Shown: positions 11,242-23,400 of the stretch, in pieces
How positions within the stretch are numbered: position 1 is the first letter of the stretch
How the letters are laid out: every line of letters starts with the position of its first letter
Assembly: GCA_021018995.1 (NCBI GenBank)
Contig: CM037588.1
Location: 79,395,765-79,459,764 of the forward strand
Source of the DNA: Chloranthus sessilifolius
Taxonomy: Eukaryota; Streptophyta; Magnoliopsida; Chloranthales; Chloranthaceae
Direction of reading: 5' to 3'
Length of the DNA: 64,000 bases
Program-made: the position numbers and the translations under genes
The notes under the pieces: generated by a model
The model's database searches: none
Seen by the model: the letters and a program-made list of their open reading frames with translations, nothing else
Told to the model about the DNA's origin: nothing

Positions 11242-12965
11242 CTCGCAGGCCTTTGAATGAGTTTTGATACACCTAGTTGTAGTGTATGTAGTTAACACCT
11301 AAGCCTAAGTTGCTTATAAGGAGATTAAACTCAAAGAGGATTTATTTCTCTTATGCTTCGTAGTTGAGAGATTTATTGCAAAAGAGAAAGGAAGAAGCTT
11401 TGAATGCATGTGTTCGTGCGTGTGAGGAATTAAAGATTTTTCATTCATTGCGGACTTGGGATCGTGAAGAATCTGAAGCTTCAAGCTATAAAGCCCTAGT
11501 TGTGCATGAGAACCGGGATCGAGGAATCGATTGATTAAAAGGTAAGATTTTATATAAATTTTGTAAGAAATAAATGAGTGAATTGGTGATGTATATGAGT
11601 GGAAAAATTGAAGAAGAAAGAATAAGAATTGAAAGGAAAAATGAGTTTGAAAAGTTAAACCAGAGTTGGGTGAAAACTGACAAAACTGATCGGTCGATTT
11701 TCAAATCGACCAATTGATTTTGTTGAGTTGATGAGTCTGTGGGTTTCTGAAAGAAACCGACCGCTCGACTTTGAAAACCGACCGATTGAAAGGAAACCGA
11801 TCGGTCGATTTCCACAAAACAAAGATTATAAGAAATTATTTTCGGGGAAATCGACCAATCGATTTTAGATCGACCGCTCAATTTTGGAAACCGACCGGTC
11901 GATTTGGGAAATCAACTGATCAGTTTTCGTGTGAAAGAAAAAGATCGGGTTTTCTTAAGGAAAACCAACCGGTCGACATTAATTCCACCGATCGATTTTA
12001 GCTGCTTCAGAGTTTGGTTTTTGTTTGAAGTGAGAACTTTTGGGAGACATTGTACCTTCCTGTTTTACGTCATTTTTGACGTTTGTTATAAATTCATGTA
12101 TATTAGGTGTGAGCTTGAGCCTTAGGGCTAGAAGTGCTAACATGAGCTAAGAAGATTATGTGTGACTTCGTGTAAGGTAGGTAAATCTCTATACCATGTG
12201 TATTTGATACGACTAGCATGTGAATTATGATATGATGTGGTTTGTCATCAATTACTATTAAGTTTTACATAAGCTTTTGAAAATGTGAATGTGTAAGCAT
12301 GTGTGTGTGTTTTGGAAATCATTTTTATGATGTGAGAATCTTTCAATATTCATTCCGATAATGTGTGTGAAAGAAGGTTCTTCTAACTTTCTAATTTAGA
12401 TATAATTATCACATTACACGGCGATAAGCTATTTGTATGCACTATAATTTAAAGGTTGAATGTGTGAATACTCGACCGACGCGGCGGTATAACCGTGACC
12501 GACGCGGTGAGATATCCGTGACCGGTACGGTGGGATATCCGTACAACCCTTTTTGATCTTGTGATTTCTACTAGCCAATGGTAATTGTGTTGGCACAAGT
12601 GTCCATCATTTTTGGAACCTTGGGCACCATGTGAAAATTGTTGATTGAATGGCGATGGTGGGTATTCCTTTGGGGGCTCGATGCTATATATGCTCGAGGG
12701 ACTATTTAAGTGATCAATTTAAGTTTTTCTTTTGTTATGAGAATAAGTTTTGGAAATCATGCGTTTAAACTTTGAAAATTTATATTTGATCTCAGTTTTG
12801 CTTCAAGTCAAATACCTTTAAATTGTGAACCTTCGTATGAGAAAAAAATCATATTTCGTTTATGTCATAAGATATATGTGTGATGTTAAGAATCTGAGTG
12901 CTATTAGTATTTTCCTACTGAGCTTATGTTGTTAGCTCATCCCTTGACTATACGTGTGAGTATGG
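11242..12965 (+). mobile_element. Chromovirus-type LTR fragment with a second GACCGGTCGA cluster
   Basis: Positions 11685-11998 hold many GACCGGTCGATTT-type motifs. At 12465-12545 a unit around GTGACCGACGCGGTGAGATATCC is repeated three times; its reverse complement is recognisable at 18715-18795 and 21390-21465, inside clear LTRs. Near the end, CCTACTGAGCTTA...TAGCTCATCCC...GACTATACGT (12915-12955) matches a block found in all chromovirus-type LTRs of this window. The LTR ends are missing or unrecognised. Confidence 0.5.
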
Positions 12966-13455
12966 TAAATTAGATATCTTGGCAAAATTTGTCGAATATG
13001 AACGAGTAACTGGGACGTTCTCTTTTAGCCATGTAATGATCCAAAACTTGAGTAAGATCCTCCATATTTATGGTGGTACTCTTTTTAGATGTTTCATGAA
13101 AGAGTTGACCTCGGCGATTATTGTTGAACAAAGTATTAAAAGCACACCTATTCGGTGACACTGGGGGGGTCCGGACACGTGGAGGGGTTGGCGACCTTCC
13201 CCCTTGTTCATTTTTTGAAATGGCACGTTCACTGATGATAGGTCCTTCCTCATCCATTAATTCTAATCAACAGTGGCTTTGGACAACCCAACCAATGATT
13301 GTAGCATATTCTCAACCTCTTTTCCTCCTTTTATGAGCATATGGGCAGCAAAGTCTAAAATTTGGTCAGTGGTGTAGTTGCCCAATGTCGATTTCTCTTC
13401 TATCGTTGTTTCTAGTATTTGGAGGAGTAAAAGATGAATCTCCACCTTCATCGAC
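12966..13455 (-). pseudogene. Retroelement-like coding remnant (minus)
   Basis: Minus-strand frames give SFTPPNTRNN, then MDEEGPIISERAISKNEQGG, a Pro/Arg-rich PRVRTPP and LTQVLDHYMAKR. The composition resembles the N-terminal region of a gypsy gag or leader ORF but I cannot place it in a family. It ends exactly where the LTR at 13456 begins, so it is the DNA into which that element inserted. Confidence 0.35.
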
Positions 13456-15003
13456 TGATCGTTTTATATCAAAAACTTGCAAGTGCACAAGTTCGAATGT
13501 ACTAGGGCAAGTACAAGGGTGTTGAACTATAGGGATTTGTCGTTTATCTCTTATTTAATTTTTATTTTACAGAGAATTTTGTAGCATTAGATTTCCTACA
13601 TTAGTCTAAAGCAAATAAAAGAAATCTACATAGTTTTGGAAATAAGAAAGGAGAAGGCAAACTGGAATCTCTCTTGGATTCCAGATTCGTACATAATAAA
13701 TCCTATTTCTTTTCTATTGTGAATCCCAGGTACCCCCACTCCTGGCTACAAGCTCAATCACATCATATATGAATTAGATAGATCTAATCGTGAGTTAGAT
13801 AAACCCAATCGTCAAAAAACCATTGCACGAACCAACAAAACTACCCTACAATGCCTAGTCCGCCAGTGGGTATCCTATCTAGACTAACCCCAATCCCTAC
13901 AAGACCACTGGAATTAAATTAAATAAGATTGTAGCATTACCATCACGCTTTCGATCTAGTCGGAACCTCAAACATGCAATCGTACCAATAATGGAATTCA
14001 CAAACAGAAAATGAAATAAAAATTTATTAAAATACTTATCCAGAATTTATAAGAGATCCAGCGCGAAACTTCATGCACGCATCGATTCAGAGACCTTCAT
14101 CATCGTTAATACAGGCTCTAATCGATGATTGCATCCAATCTCCCTCCATCCCAGAACTATTCCTAACCTAAAACTATGAAAACTCATGTCAGAGCTCTCT
14201 AAGAAATTTTCGGCGTGCGAGTCCCCTAAAACCTAACCCTAGGGTCCTTATTTATAGATTTATAAGACCCTAGAACTTTGTGCACAACAAGTAATCTCTA
14301 AGATCCTAGAAATCCTCCAAGGAAGGTGAATCTGGAAAGGAATCTGTGCTGATTTGGAGTTATCTAGCATGTTAGAAGAAAATCCCAGAGAAGATCTCGG
14401 TGTTGCAGCTCATCTACAGCTATGCACACCTGAGTTTTTGCTCAGAAACTCTGCTGTGACCGGTCGAAAGTGAAACACCGACCGGTCAATTTCAAACTCC
14501 TTCTCTAGGTAGGAGATGCTTTGTAACTTTAGTTTTCATTAATTTCCTGACCGGTCGAGTCAGGTGTGATCAATCGAGAAATTCCTCTGAGTTCCTTTCA
14601 TTCTGCTTATTCTCTTTCTGACCGATTGACTAAATCCTGACCGGTCTCATCTCATTTTTCTGAAGCTTCCAGTATTCTGACCGACTATGATGCTTTGACC
14701 AGTCTATTTCAGTTCTATTTTATTCCTCTGCTGCACTCCTTTGTTGCGCTATCTTGACCGATCGAAAATCCCATTTCGACCGGTCCATTTGACCTTTAAG
14801 AGCATTCCTTTTCAGCTGCTTCCTTGGGTTCTTATCGTTTGCTTGGGTTTCTTAATATCTTTGCCATTTTAACACTTATAACATTTAACCCGCTTTTACA
14901 CCTGTTGTAACACAATACGAACTAAAAATGCACATTAGTAGTTAAACAAGGGTTGACAAAGTTGGGTCTCGGGGATAATTTATACAACTTTTGAGTCCGA
15001 TCA
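13456..15003 (-). mobile_element. 3' LTR of a minus-strand gypsy element, 1548 bp
   Basis: The ends are perfect short inverted repeats: TGATCG at 13456 and CGATCA at 15003. On the minus strand a polypurine tract AAGGTTTGGGGGTG (15004-15017) precedes it directly, which fixes orientation and marks it as the 3' LTR. A minus-strand TATA box CTATAAATAAGG lies at 14246-14257. Upstream of it, at 14455-14785, is a cluster of GACCGGTCGA-type motifs. The internal region continues at 15004-16986. Confidence 0.75.
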
Positions 15004-16986
15004 CACCCCCAAACCTTAACTTTGCTACTCCTCGAGCAAAGATAACGTTATAACTATAACCCAGAAGCAAATTATTCTAATAATATACAACTAATTTATG
15101 AAAGTAAAGAGCCATTTTCGCAGGGAGCACGATTGCATTTAGCATATGCAACAAGCCTTTAAACCCCTAGGTGATCCCTAGTGTAGGAGTTGTGTCTCCT
15201 AATGATTTTCAGTGAAGACGCTCACAAACTTCTAATTCAGTTTTAAAATCTATCGATAAAAGAGTTTTCAAATTTGGTTTTTCATATGATATATACGTTT
15301 GAAATAGAAACCTGTAATCATTTCAGCATGGAAACTTTTATTTTCAAGTATCGATACCATGATAGTTCCACTATTATTTATTTCAATCAACCCAATGCTC
15401 CGATCCTTGGACCAATCTTTCATCCATGCCTAGAGTGTTATTTGTGCATGTGTCAATACTTAAATCATTTTATTGCTGGATTAATCCAAACCGGGAATCG
15501 TTGGATCCCAAGTCTCTACTAAATCCTCTCTTTAGGTATACACTCTCAACAATGTCACTCCAATGAATGGTTTAAGTTTTCACTCACATGTGAGATTGAA
15601 TTACATCGCAATTTAAAGGATCCCACATGATATAAGAAAATGGTGCCTCAAAGAAATTAAATAATATTCTCATAGAAGGATGATGTTTGTATCTTACACA
15701 TGTTATACTATGTACCATAGTCATTGTATTATCGCCCTCCACAAGGCATTTACCACCCGAGATCGAATAAAAAAGGTCTTTGTTCAGGGTTGTAATGGGG
15801 CTTGGATGAAGGTTAAGAAAGAAGGGAAAATTGGATTCAAATTTTTTTGCGAAATCAGGAAAAGGGTACACATTTAATTTTCTTATTTTCACTCTCCCTT
15901 TTCTTGCATTTTTCAGAATTTTTCTTTTTCTCTGCTCAACTTTTCTCCTTCTTTTCATTCCTTCATCCTCCTTTTTTATACCACCTCATGTTTTTTATTT
16001 AATTTTTTTTCTACCTTTTTTAGTACATATATATTTTTTTCTTTTTTTTTCTCCCCTTTTCTTCTTTTCAGTTCTGCCATGAGCTTCTTGCAAGCATATT
16101 TCCCACTCCTTTACACTTCCTCTTTTTCTCTCATCCCTCTTTCCCAATTTCTCAAAGATTGAAGGGCAAGGTTCTACACATATTATTTTTTTTCGGTACT
16201 GGTGTGGGGTGTGGTTATTGAAGTGTATCAAGAAACATATGAAGGTAAAATATTTTAATAAGGCTCAAAAGGGGTGCAAAAAGGTAATTAAGTATAAGGT
16301 GGGGCATTTTAGGTCCAAACAAGCCAATAGATGGCCTTTGATCATTTCCTTTCACGGTGGTAACGATGTCTATTTGTTTTAGGTTCAAACACAATGAGTT
16401 CTAGTATACTAATATAAACAATGCATAATCCTCAAACCAAAGTAAAACATGTAAGATTTAAATAATTTAGCACGAATTTCAAGGATACTCTGAGTCCATT
16501 TAGTACTCATCAAGAATGACGGACAATGTTCTAAAGCTTTCCGAGTTTAGTCAATTTTTGGAATCCTAAAATTCTAGATTCTGACTAATCCATCAATTTC
16601 CGAACCTAAGCATGGCAAAAAGTGTAAAAAAATTCTAGGCATAAAATTCAGACTAATCCTTAAATGTTCACATTGGGGTTAATTATCTTAATAACCGTAG
16701 TTTCACCATGGCATGAGTATTGAAAAATTAAAATTACATGCATCTATGATTACATTTTGAAAACACGGCAAAATAACTTTTGATGGTTTTAAAACAAAGG
16801 TTTTGAGGGTATATAAAGCAATGGTCATTTATATGATGCAAACATGAAAATATTAACCACATATTTGGCACCAACACCCCCAAACCTACGTGGTACTATG
16901 TCCTCATTGCACATAACTAAAAATATTATACAAGCAAAGAGGCAACTATAAGAGGTGAGTGGTGAACCATCAATAAGCAAAGTAGC
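15004..16986 (-). mobile_element. 3' non-coding internal region of the minus-strand gypsy element
   Basis: This is the minus-strand counterpart of 1-2333. It has the polypurine tract at 15004-15017, the CCCCTAGGTGATCCCTA block near 15165, and a second motif pair (CACCCCCAAACC followed by TGTCCTCATTG) near 16874-16910. The T-rich stretch 15880-16060 creates Phe/Leu-rich or Lys/Arg-rich ORFs that I do not regard as genes. The element is cut at 16987 by the start of another LTR. Confidence 0.6.
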
Positions 16987-17816
16987 TGTAACACCCTAGA
17001 AATTTTGACCTCCAATCATTACGCCGGGTATGTACACATACTCAATGACCGAGAACGACCTGTGACTTGAATTGAAAACAATCACTGCATTAAATTGCAA
17101 GGTGTGTTTTGTAATAAGGGATATGCATTAAATAGTGTAAAAGGTTACACAGGCCCTTGAGAGCATCACTGGTAAAGAACTAGATTTGTGAATACAAGGT
17201 CTAGGTATCAAAACCTATCAAGTACATTAGACCTTACCTTTTATGCCTTAATTTTGATTCTTATTTTAAAAACCAATACATTGTGTTTGATGTGTTGGCT
17301 GATCACCGAATCAATGCCTTAGGTATAAATGTCTTTCTCACGCATCAGCCATGCAAGTGCGTTCAAAGAACCAACTCGTTTAGTGAAAGGAACTAGAGAA
17401 GACTCCATTTTCCTTCTCTTTTGTTTCTTTCCTCAAGAGATCTCAGCTGTTAAATCTTCCCCGAATTCTCCTTCCATTTCGAGATGATCTCTGTCTGTTT
17501 CGATCGCAGAGGAATTCTAATCATGGCATCATAATGATCAAAGCAAAGGATGATCAAACCATCAGATGTACGAGAGCTTAAATGCCGATAACTCCCGACA
17601 CCAGTGATCATAGAACTTCGCATGCATGTAAATTAAGAAGGTAATCATCATATTGTGATCTCAATTTTTGAAATGTAGAATCGATTATTGAATGTTTGGA
17701 TCGCATGCAAGAGTTTCAAGGATCGGGCTCGCGAGAAGTGGGAAACGCCGATACTCCCAGTGATCAATCACTGAAATCTTTGCATGTGAGGATATTGGAA
17801 GTCGGATTATTGATTT
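16987..17816 (+). mobile_element. Older chromovirus-type LTR, 5' portion
   Basis: It starts TGTAACACCCTAG and runs to 17816, where the minus-strand element at 17817 inserted. The same LTR resumes at 24756 after that insertion. The 5-bp target duplication GATTT is present at 17812-17816 and 24751-24755. The stretch around 17570-17645 (CTCCCGACACCAG, GCATGCATGTAAATTAAGAAGGTAA) parallels 26400-26465 in the LTR at 25697. Confidence 0.65.
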
Positions 17817-19661
17817 TGTGACAGCCCGAATTTTGGCACCCCAAAACCCGTGCCATCAGCACGGCCCTCTAGCTCGTGCCCCGGAGTCTGTACAAAACAT
17901 TGGTATAACAAGCAACAACTATCCAAGTAAAGCATATGAACTGAATCGGAGATGCATTTAATGATATATTATTCTATAATAAAAGCTAAAAAGGTAGGTC
18001 TCATTCCATGCTAACGCATGGACAAAAGAATCGGCCCGAACCATCGGTGATAAAACCAGGTCACCCCAGATGGTTCGCCAAAAGAAATATCAGAGTATAA
18101 TTATATTTCTCTCAAAAAGGGTTTGACATACCAAGCCGTACAGAATGCTCTCAAAAATCTCTCTCAAAGTACGCAAGGGGTCTTCTAGAAGAAGTCCTTA
18201 AGAGGAGGGTCCAACTCTTCTCTGAGCACGTAATCCGAATCTCCCGGATCTACGTCTCCCGAAGCCTCACCAGCCGCAAGCACGGGACTTGCGACGTATA
18301 GTCTAAAGGGTGAGCTATATCCTAGCTCAATAGGGAAATAACGCAATGAACATATAAGTCAAGCTCTCACATATATTCTATGACATTAAATAACATGATG
18401 TATTAATGAATTTACTGGGAAAACAGTAGTTTAAATGACTGAAAAATAAATGCACTGTGTATTACTGTTATTTCACATGTTCTCATTTGTTCTCAACCTT
18501 CCACTGATTCGGCCTAAAGACTTAAATTTGCAACTTAAATATTCCCTAACTTACTATAGAGTCGGGCGCCCGATGGAATACCCTCCATCGTCGTATAACT
18601 AGACAGTTTTCATATCACTGTTTTCATTCATCAATACTAACCAGGTCCCTTTCTCATAGGCGACGGGGTCTAATTCTCATATCAACATCCCTGGAATGTG
18701 CAACTGGTGTACAGATTGGCCATCGTATCGGTCACGAATATCCTACCGCGTCAGCCGTGGATATCCCGCCACGTCGGTGGGGTATTCTCCAGAACCTTAA
18801 ATAACAAAAGAATCAAGTGCACTACATATAGTTATTCACCGTATGATTATACTAAATATAATAGATTAGGCCTCATCAGTTTCCATTCATTCTTGCTTTA
18901 CAATTTCACATACATCCCTGGGATGTCTAAATCAATGCATCACACAGATGCCTTGATCACATTCTTATCCCCTGGGGATGCTACATATTCACTTGCTTAC
19001 TTTGTGTCACACACACACATTTACAGATTGACATTTACTATACATTTGTATTTATTTCTATATCACTACATACATGCTCTTGAAATTAAAATACATGTTC
19101 AAGGTGTTCCCTACCTCACGCGTCTGAATATCCAAGCATCAAGGTCCCACGCGGTTTCCCATGGTTGCCTTTACTTGTACTACTTATGGTACAACATAGC
19201 ACAAGCAAAGCATCAAGAAAGATGCAATAAAGAAGGTTCAAGACCTTTCAAGAACCTCAAAGTCCAATTCAAAAGTCCACAAAAGTTGTCCAAATCGATT
19301 GATCAATTCTCAAAATCGATCAATCGAAATCTCAAAATCGATTAATCGATCCCAAATCGATTAATCGAAATTCCAAACTCAATTAATCGATCCCAAATCG
19401 ATTAATCGAAAATCCAAACTCAATTGATCGATTTTTAAATCGATCAATCAATTTTCCCAATTCTCTATTTTCCAATCACTGGAAGTGCTCAGACGATTAA
19501 TCGATTTCTAACTGATTAATCGAATTCCACAAATCAATCGATCGATTTCAAATCGATCAATCGATTTCAGACAACTTTCCACAGAATCCTCTAGGCCAAA
19601 ATCGATCGATTGATTTTAGAATTCGATCAATCGATTTTAGAAGTCGATTAATCAATTCGGT
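17817..19661 (-). mobile_element. Truncated 3' LTR of the gag-only element
   Basis: It is collinear with 20491-22345 in the other LTR: shared start TGTGACAGCCC, the shared block CATGC.AACGCATGGACAAA, and the shared cluster of ATCGATTAATCGAT motifs (19270-19655). Identity stops after TTCGGT at about 19661, where gag sequence starts. The last ~390 bp of the LTR's 5' side present at 22346-22728 are therefore missing here. Confidence 0.75.
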
Positions 19662-20387
19662 CACGAAGCGAGCAAGCCTCATGAACTCCACTCCATACTC
19701 CCTTACCGTCATTCTTCCTTGCAAGAGCTGTAAAAACTGTATCTCTATTTGATTTCTCACAACTTCGGGGAAATATTGTTTGTTGAACTCTTCTATAAAC
19801 TCCTCTCACATCCAGGGCAATCCTGGGGTCTCTAGAGCCCTAGTCCTAGAAATGGACTTTCACCAAGGCCCTGCCTCCCCATCTAGCATGTAAGCTGCCC
19901 AACGGACGCTTTCATCTTCCGTGCACATAAGCATGTTGAAAACCTTTTCCATCTCGCTTAGCCAATTCTCAGTAGCCATCGGCTCCACTTGCCCTGAAAA
20001 GCTAGAAGGTCGCATCCTCCTAAACTCAGTAAATGCAGAGGGCACTGGCTATGTCGGACCTACTGGAGGTGTAGGTGGCTATTGCTGATCACTGGCATTA
20101 TAAGCTGTCAGAGGTGCTGCTTTCTAAGCCATGGTTGTCGCCATGGTTTCCATGGTGTGCATCATCCTCTGACGCTCGTCTCTCTCCTCATTTCTTTCTC
20201 TGATTCTTTCTTGTTCCCTCTTATCTCGATCCTGACGATCTCGATCCTTATTTTCTGCCTGGCCGCTACCTCCCGGTGCCCCTCTATCTCCCATGGGCAC
20301 TCTATTCGTAGGTGAGATGAAGTCATCTCTACTACGTAAATTCCTATCATGGCCGCCCCTAGGTCAGCCGCTTCTCCTAGAAGACAT
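19662..20387 (-). pseudogene. gag pseudogene, fused at its 3' side to LTR sequence
   Basis: On the minus strand the frame starts at ATG 20387 (MSSRRSG) and passes an Arg/Glu-rich stretch. It then reads AFTEFRRMRPSSFSGQVEP, ENWLSEMEKVF, EEFIEEFNKQYFPEVV and MTVREYGVEFMRLARF. This is the retrotransposon gag core that packages element RNA. The single frame contains six stops: one TGA where the sister gag (55826) has Arg, three TAG in Gln-rich context, and two TGA (19860-19862 and 19806-19808) where the family has Trp. At about 19661 the open frame continues straight into the LTR (LLKSIDRILKSIDRF), so the peptide end is an artefact of the deletion. Confidence 0.8.
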
Positions 20388-20476
20388 AACGGTCCGCACA
20401 TGAAACCAAAGTTTCGTTAGCAGAAGTCTCTATGCTCTGACAAAAATAAGGATTGTTAAAATTTCTAAAAGAAACT

Positions 20477-20490
20477 GCTCTGATACCAAC
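20477..20490 (-). other. Primer-binding site (initiator tRNA-Met type)
   Basis: On the minus strand GTTGGTATCAGAGC follows directly after the LTR end GGGCTGTCACA. TGGTATCAGAGC is the standard plant tRNA-iMet complement used to prime reverse transcription. Its position fixes which LTR is the 5' one. Confidence 0.85.
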
Positions 20491-23400
20491 TGTGACAGCC
20501 CAGATTTCGATACCCCAAAACCCATGCCATCAGCATGGCCCTCTAGGTTGTGCCCTCGGAGTCTGTACGGAACATTGGTATAACAAGCAACAACTAACCA
20601 AGTAAAGCATATGAACTGAATCGGAGATGCATTTAATGATATATTATTCTATAATAAAAGCTAAAAAGGCAGTTCTCATTCCATGCCAACGCATGGACAA
20701 AAGAATCGGCCCGAACCATCGGTGATAAAACCAGGTCACCCCAGATGGTTCGCCAAAAGAAATATCAGAGTATAATTACATTACCCTTAAAAAGGGCTTG
20801 ACATATCAAGCCGTACAAAATGCTCTCAAAAATTTCTCTCAAAGTACGCAAGGGGTCCTCTAAAAGATTTCCTCAAGAGGAGGCTCCAACTCTTCCCCGG
20901 GCACGTAATCCGAATCTCTCGGATCTACTTCTCCCGAAGCCTCAGCAGTCGCAAGCACGGGACCTGCGACGTATAGTCTAAAGGATGAGCTACATCCTAG
21001 CTCAATAGGGAATAATGCAATGAACATATAAGTCAAACTCTCACATATATTCTATGACATTAAACAGCATGATGTATTAATGAATTTACTAGGAAATCAG
21101 TAGTTTAAATGACTGAAAAATAAATGCACTGTGTGTTACTGTTATTTCACATGTTCTCATTTGTTCTCAACCTTCCACTGATTTGGCCTAAAGACTTAAA
21201 TTTGTAACTTCAATATTCCCCAACTTACTATAGAGTCAGGCACCCGATGGAATACCCTCCATCGTCGTATAACTAGACAGTTTTTATATCACTATTTTCA
21301 TTCATCAATACTACCCATGTCCCTTTCTCATAGGCGATGGGGTCTAATTCTCATATCAGCATCCCTGGGATGTGCAACTGGTGTACGGATTGGCCACTGT
21401 ACCGGTCACGAATATCCTGTCGCATTAATTGTGGATATCCCGCTACGTCGATGGAGTATTCTCCAGAACCTTACATAACAAAAGTATCAAGTGCACTACA
21501 TATAGTTATTCACCGTGTGATTGTACTAAATATAATAGATTAGGCCTCATCAATTCTCATTCATTTTTGCTTTACAATTTCACATACATCCCTAGGATGT
21601 CTAAATCAATGCATCACACAGATGCCTTTATCACATTCTTATCCCCTGGGGATGCCATATATTTACTTGCTTACTTTGTGTCACTCACACACACGCATTT
21701 ACAGATTCACATTTACTATGCATTTGTATTTATTTCTATATCACTACATATATGCTCTTGAAATTAAAATACATGTTCAAGGTGTTTCCTACCTCACGCA
21801 TCTGAATATCCAAGCATCAAGGTCCCACGCGGTTCCCCTTGCTTGCCTTTACTCGTACTACCTATGGTACACCATAGCATAAGCAAAGCATTAAGAAAGA
21901 TGCAATAAAGAAGGTACAAGACCTTCCAAGAACCTCAAAGTCCAATTCAAAAGTCCACAGAAGTTGTCCAAATCGATTGATCGATTCTCAAAATCGATCA
22001 ATCGAAATCCCAAATTCGATTAGTCGATCCCAAATCGAATAATCGATCGCAAATCGATTAATCGATCCCAAATCAATTAATCAAAATTCCAAACTTGATT
22101 AATCAATCCCAAATCGATTAATCAAAAATCCAAAGTCGATTGATCAATTTCAAAATCGATCAATCGATTTTCCCAGCTCCCTATTTTCCAGTCACTGGAA
22201 GTGCTTAGACGATTAATCGATTTATAATCGATTAATCGAATTCCACAAATTGATTGATCGATTTTAAATCAATCAATCGATTTCGGGCAACTTTGCCCAG
22301 AAATCCTTCAGGCCAAAATCGATCAATCTATTCGGTGAGAATTTCAGCCCTTTGTGGGCATTTCTTCCAGCGTTCATTCCTTTCCATTGTCCTTTATTTC
22401 TATTCTTTATTTCATCATTTAAACCTCAATTAATTATACAACAACTTGTTTATAGCAATCTAAATAGAACTCACCTTAAATCAATCTCTTGACTGATTGA
22501 ATGGTTGGGTTAATGACTAGGGCTCCAACTTCAGCTTCCATGAATTCTACGCGTCGAATCCGGCATTCTTTGCTCAAGCCCATCCTTCAATTCGAATCCA
22601 CATTAATTTTCTTGCATTTACTCCTCTTTACTCTCTCTCTCTCTTGTTAACTCTTCTCACCAACCAAACAAGGAGAAATGAATTCTCTTTGTTATTAAAC
22701 CCTTCTTATCTCTCCTTCAGCTTTGGTGTAAAGTGTTGAGAACTGGAAAATACCATTTTTCACCCCTTAATCTGGGCCTTGATAGACCCTTGAGAGAATT
22801 AAATAAGTGTTTTAAGTGTTTGTTTTACAGCTAACAATAAAGGCAGGCTTAACCTTGAAAGTAGCTTAAAAGTGCCAAAAAGATGATGACCCATCTTGAT
22901 CTGGAGGAAGAAGGAGAAAGGACAACCTCACTGGCTGTCAAAATGCCTAAAATAAAGAGGACAAAGGCCTGGTTTCAACCTGGAAAGAGGTTTGGAGCTA
23001 TTCGAAAAGAAGAATGCACTACAGAATGTTATTCGTAAAGGTCCCCAATCTTTGCGAAAAGGTCCCCAAGCTCTGCGAAAAGGTCTCCAATCTTTGTGAA
23101 TAGATCTCCAGAAGTTACAGTTCTTTTCGAAAAGGTCTCCAATCTGTGCGAAAAGAGCTTCAGAAGTCACAGTACCTTGCGAAAAGTTCTCCAAACTGTG
23201 CGAAATGATATCCTGAAGATTCTCAGCATCTGCAAGGGCAATTCAGTAATCTCTGCACGCGCCCCAATGCATTTAAAAGCCCAGGGACATTCCGGAAGAT
23301 TCTGAGCATGAACCAAAGGCATATTCCACCCCATGTGAACACCCAAAGATGAAATTACTTGGCGGAAACTTCTAGAAGCTCAAACAGATTTTTGAATTAC

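Noticed and set aside
15584..15958. 124-codon minus-strand ORF with a basic N-terminus
   Set aside because: Lies in the non-coding 3' region of a retrotransposon; the basic stretch comes from a T-rich tract read in reverse.
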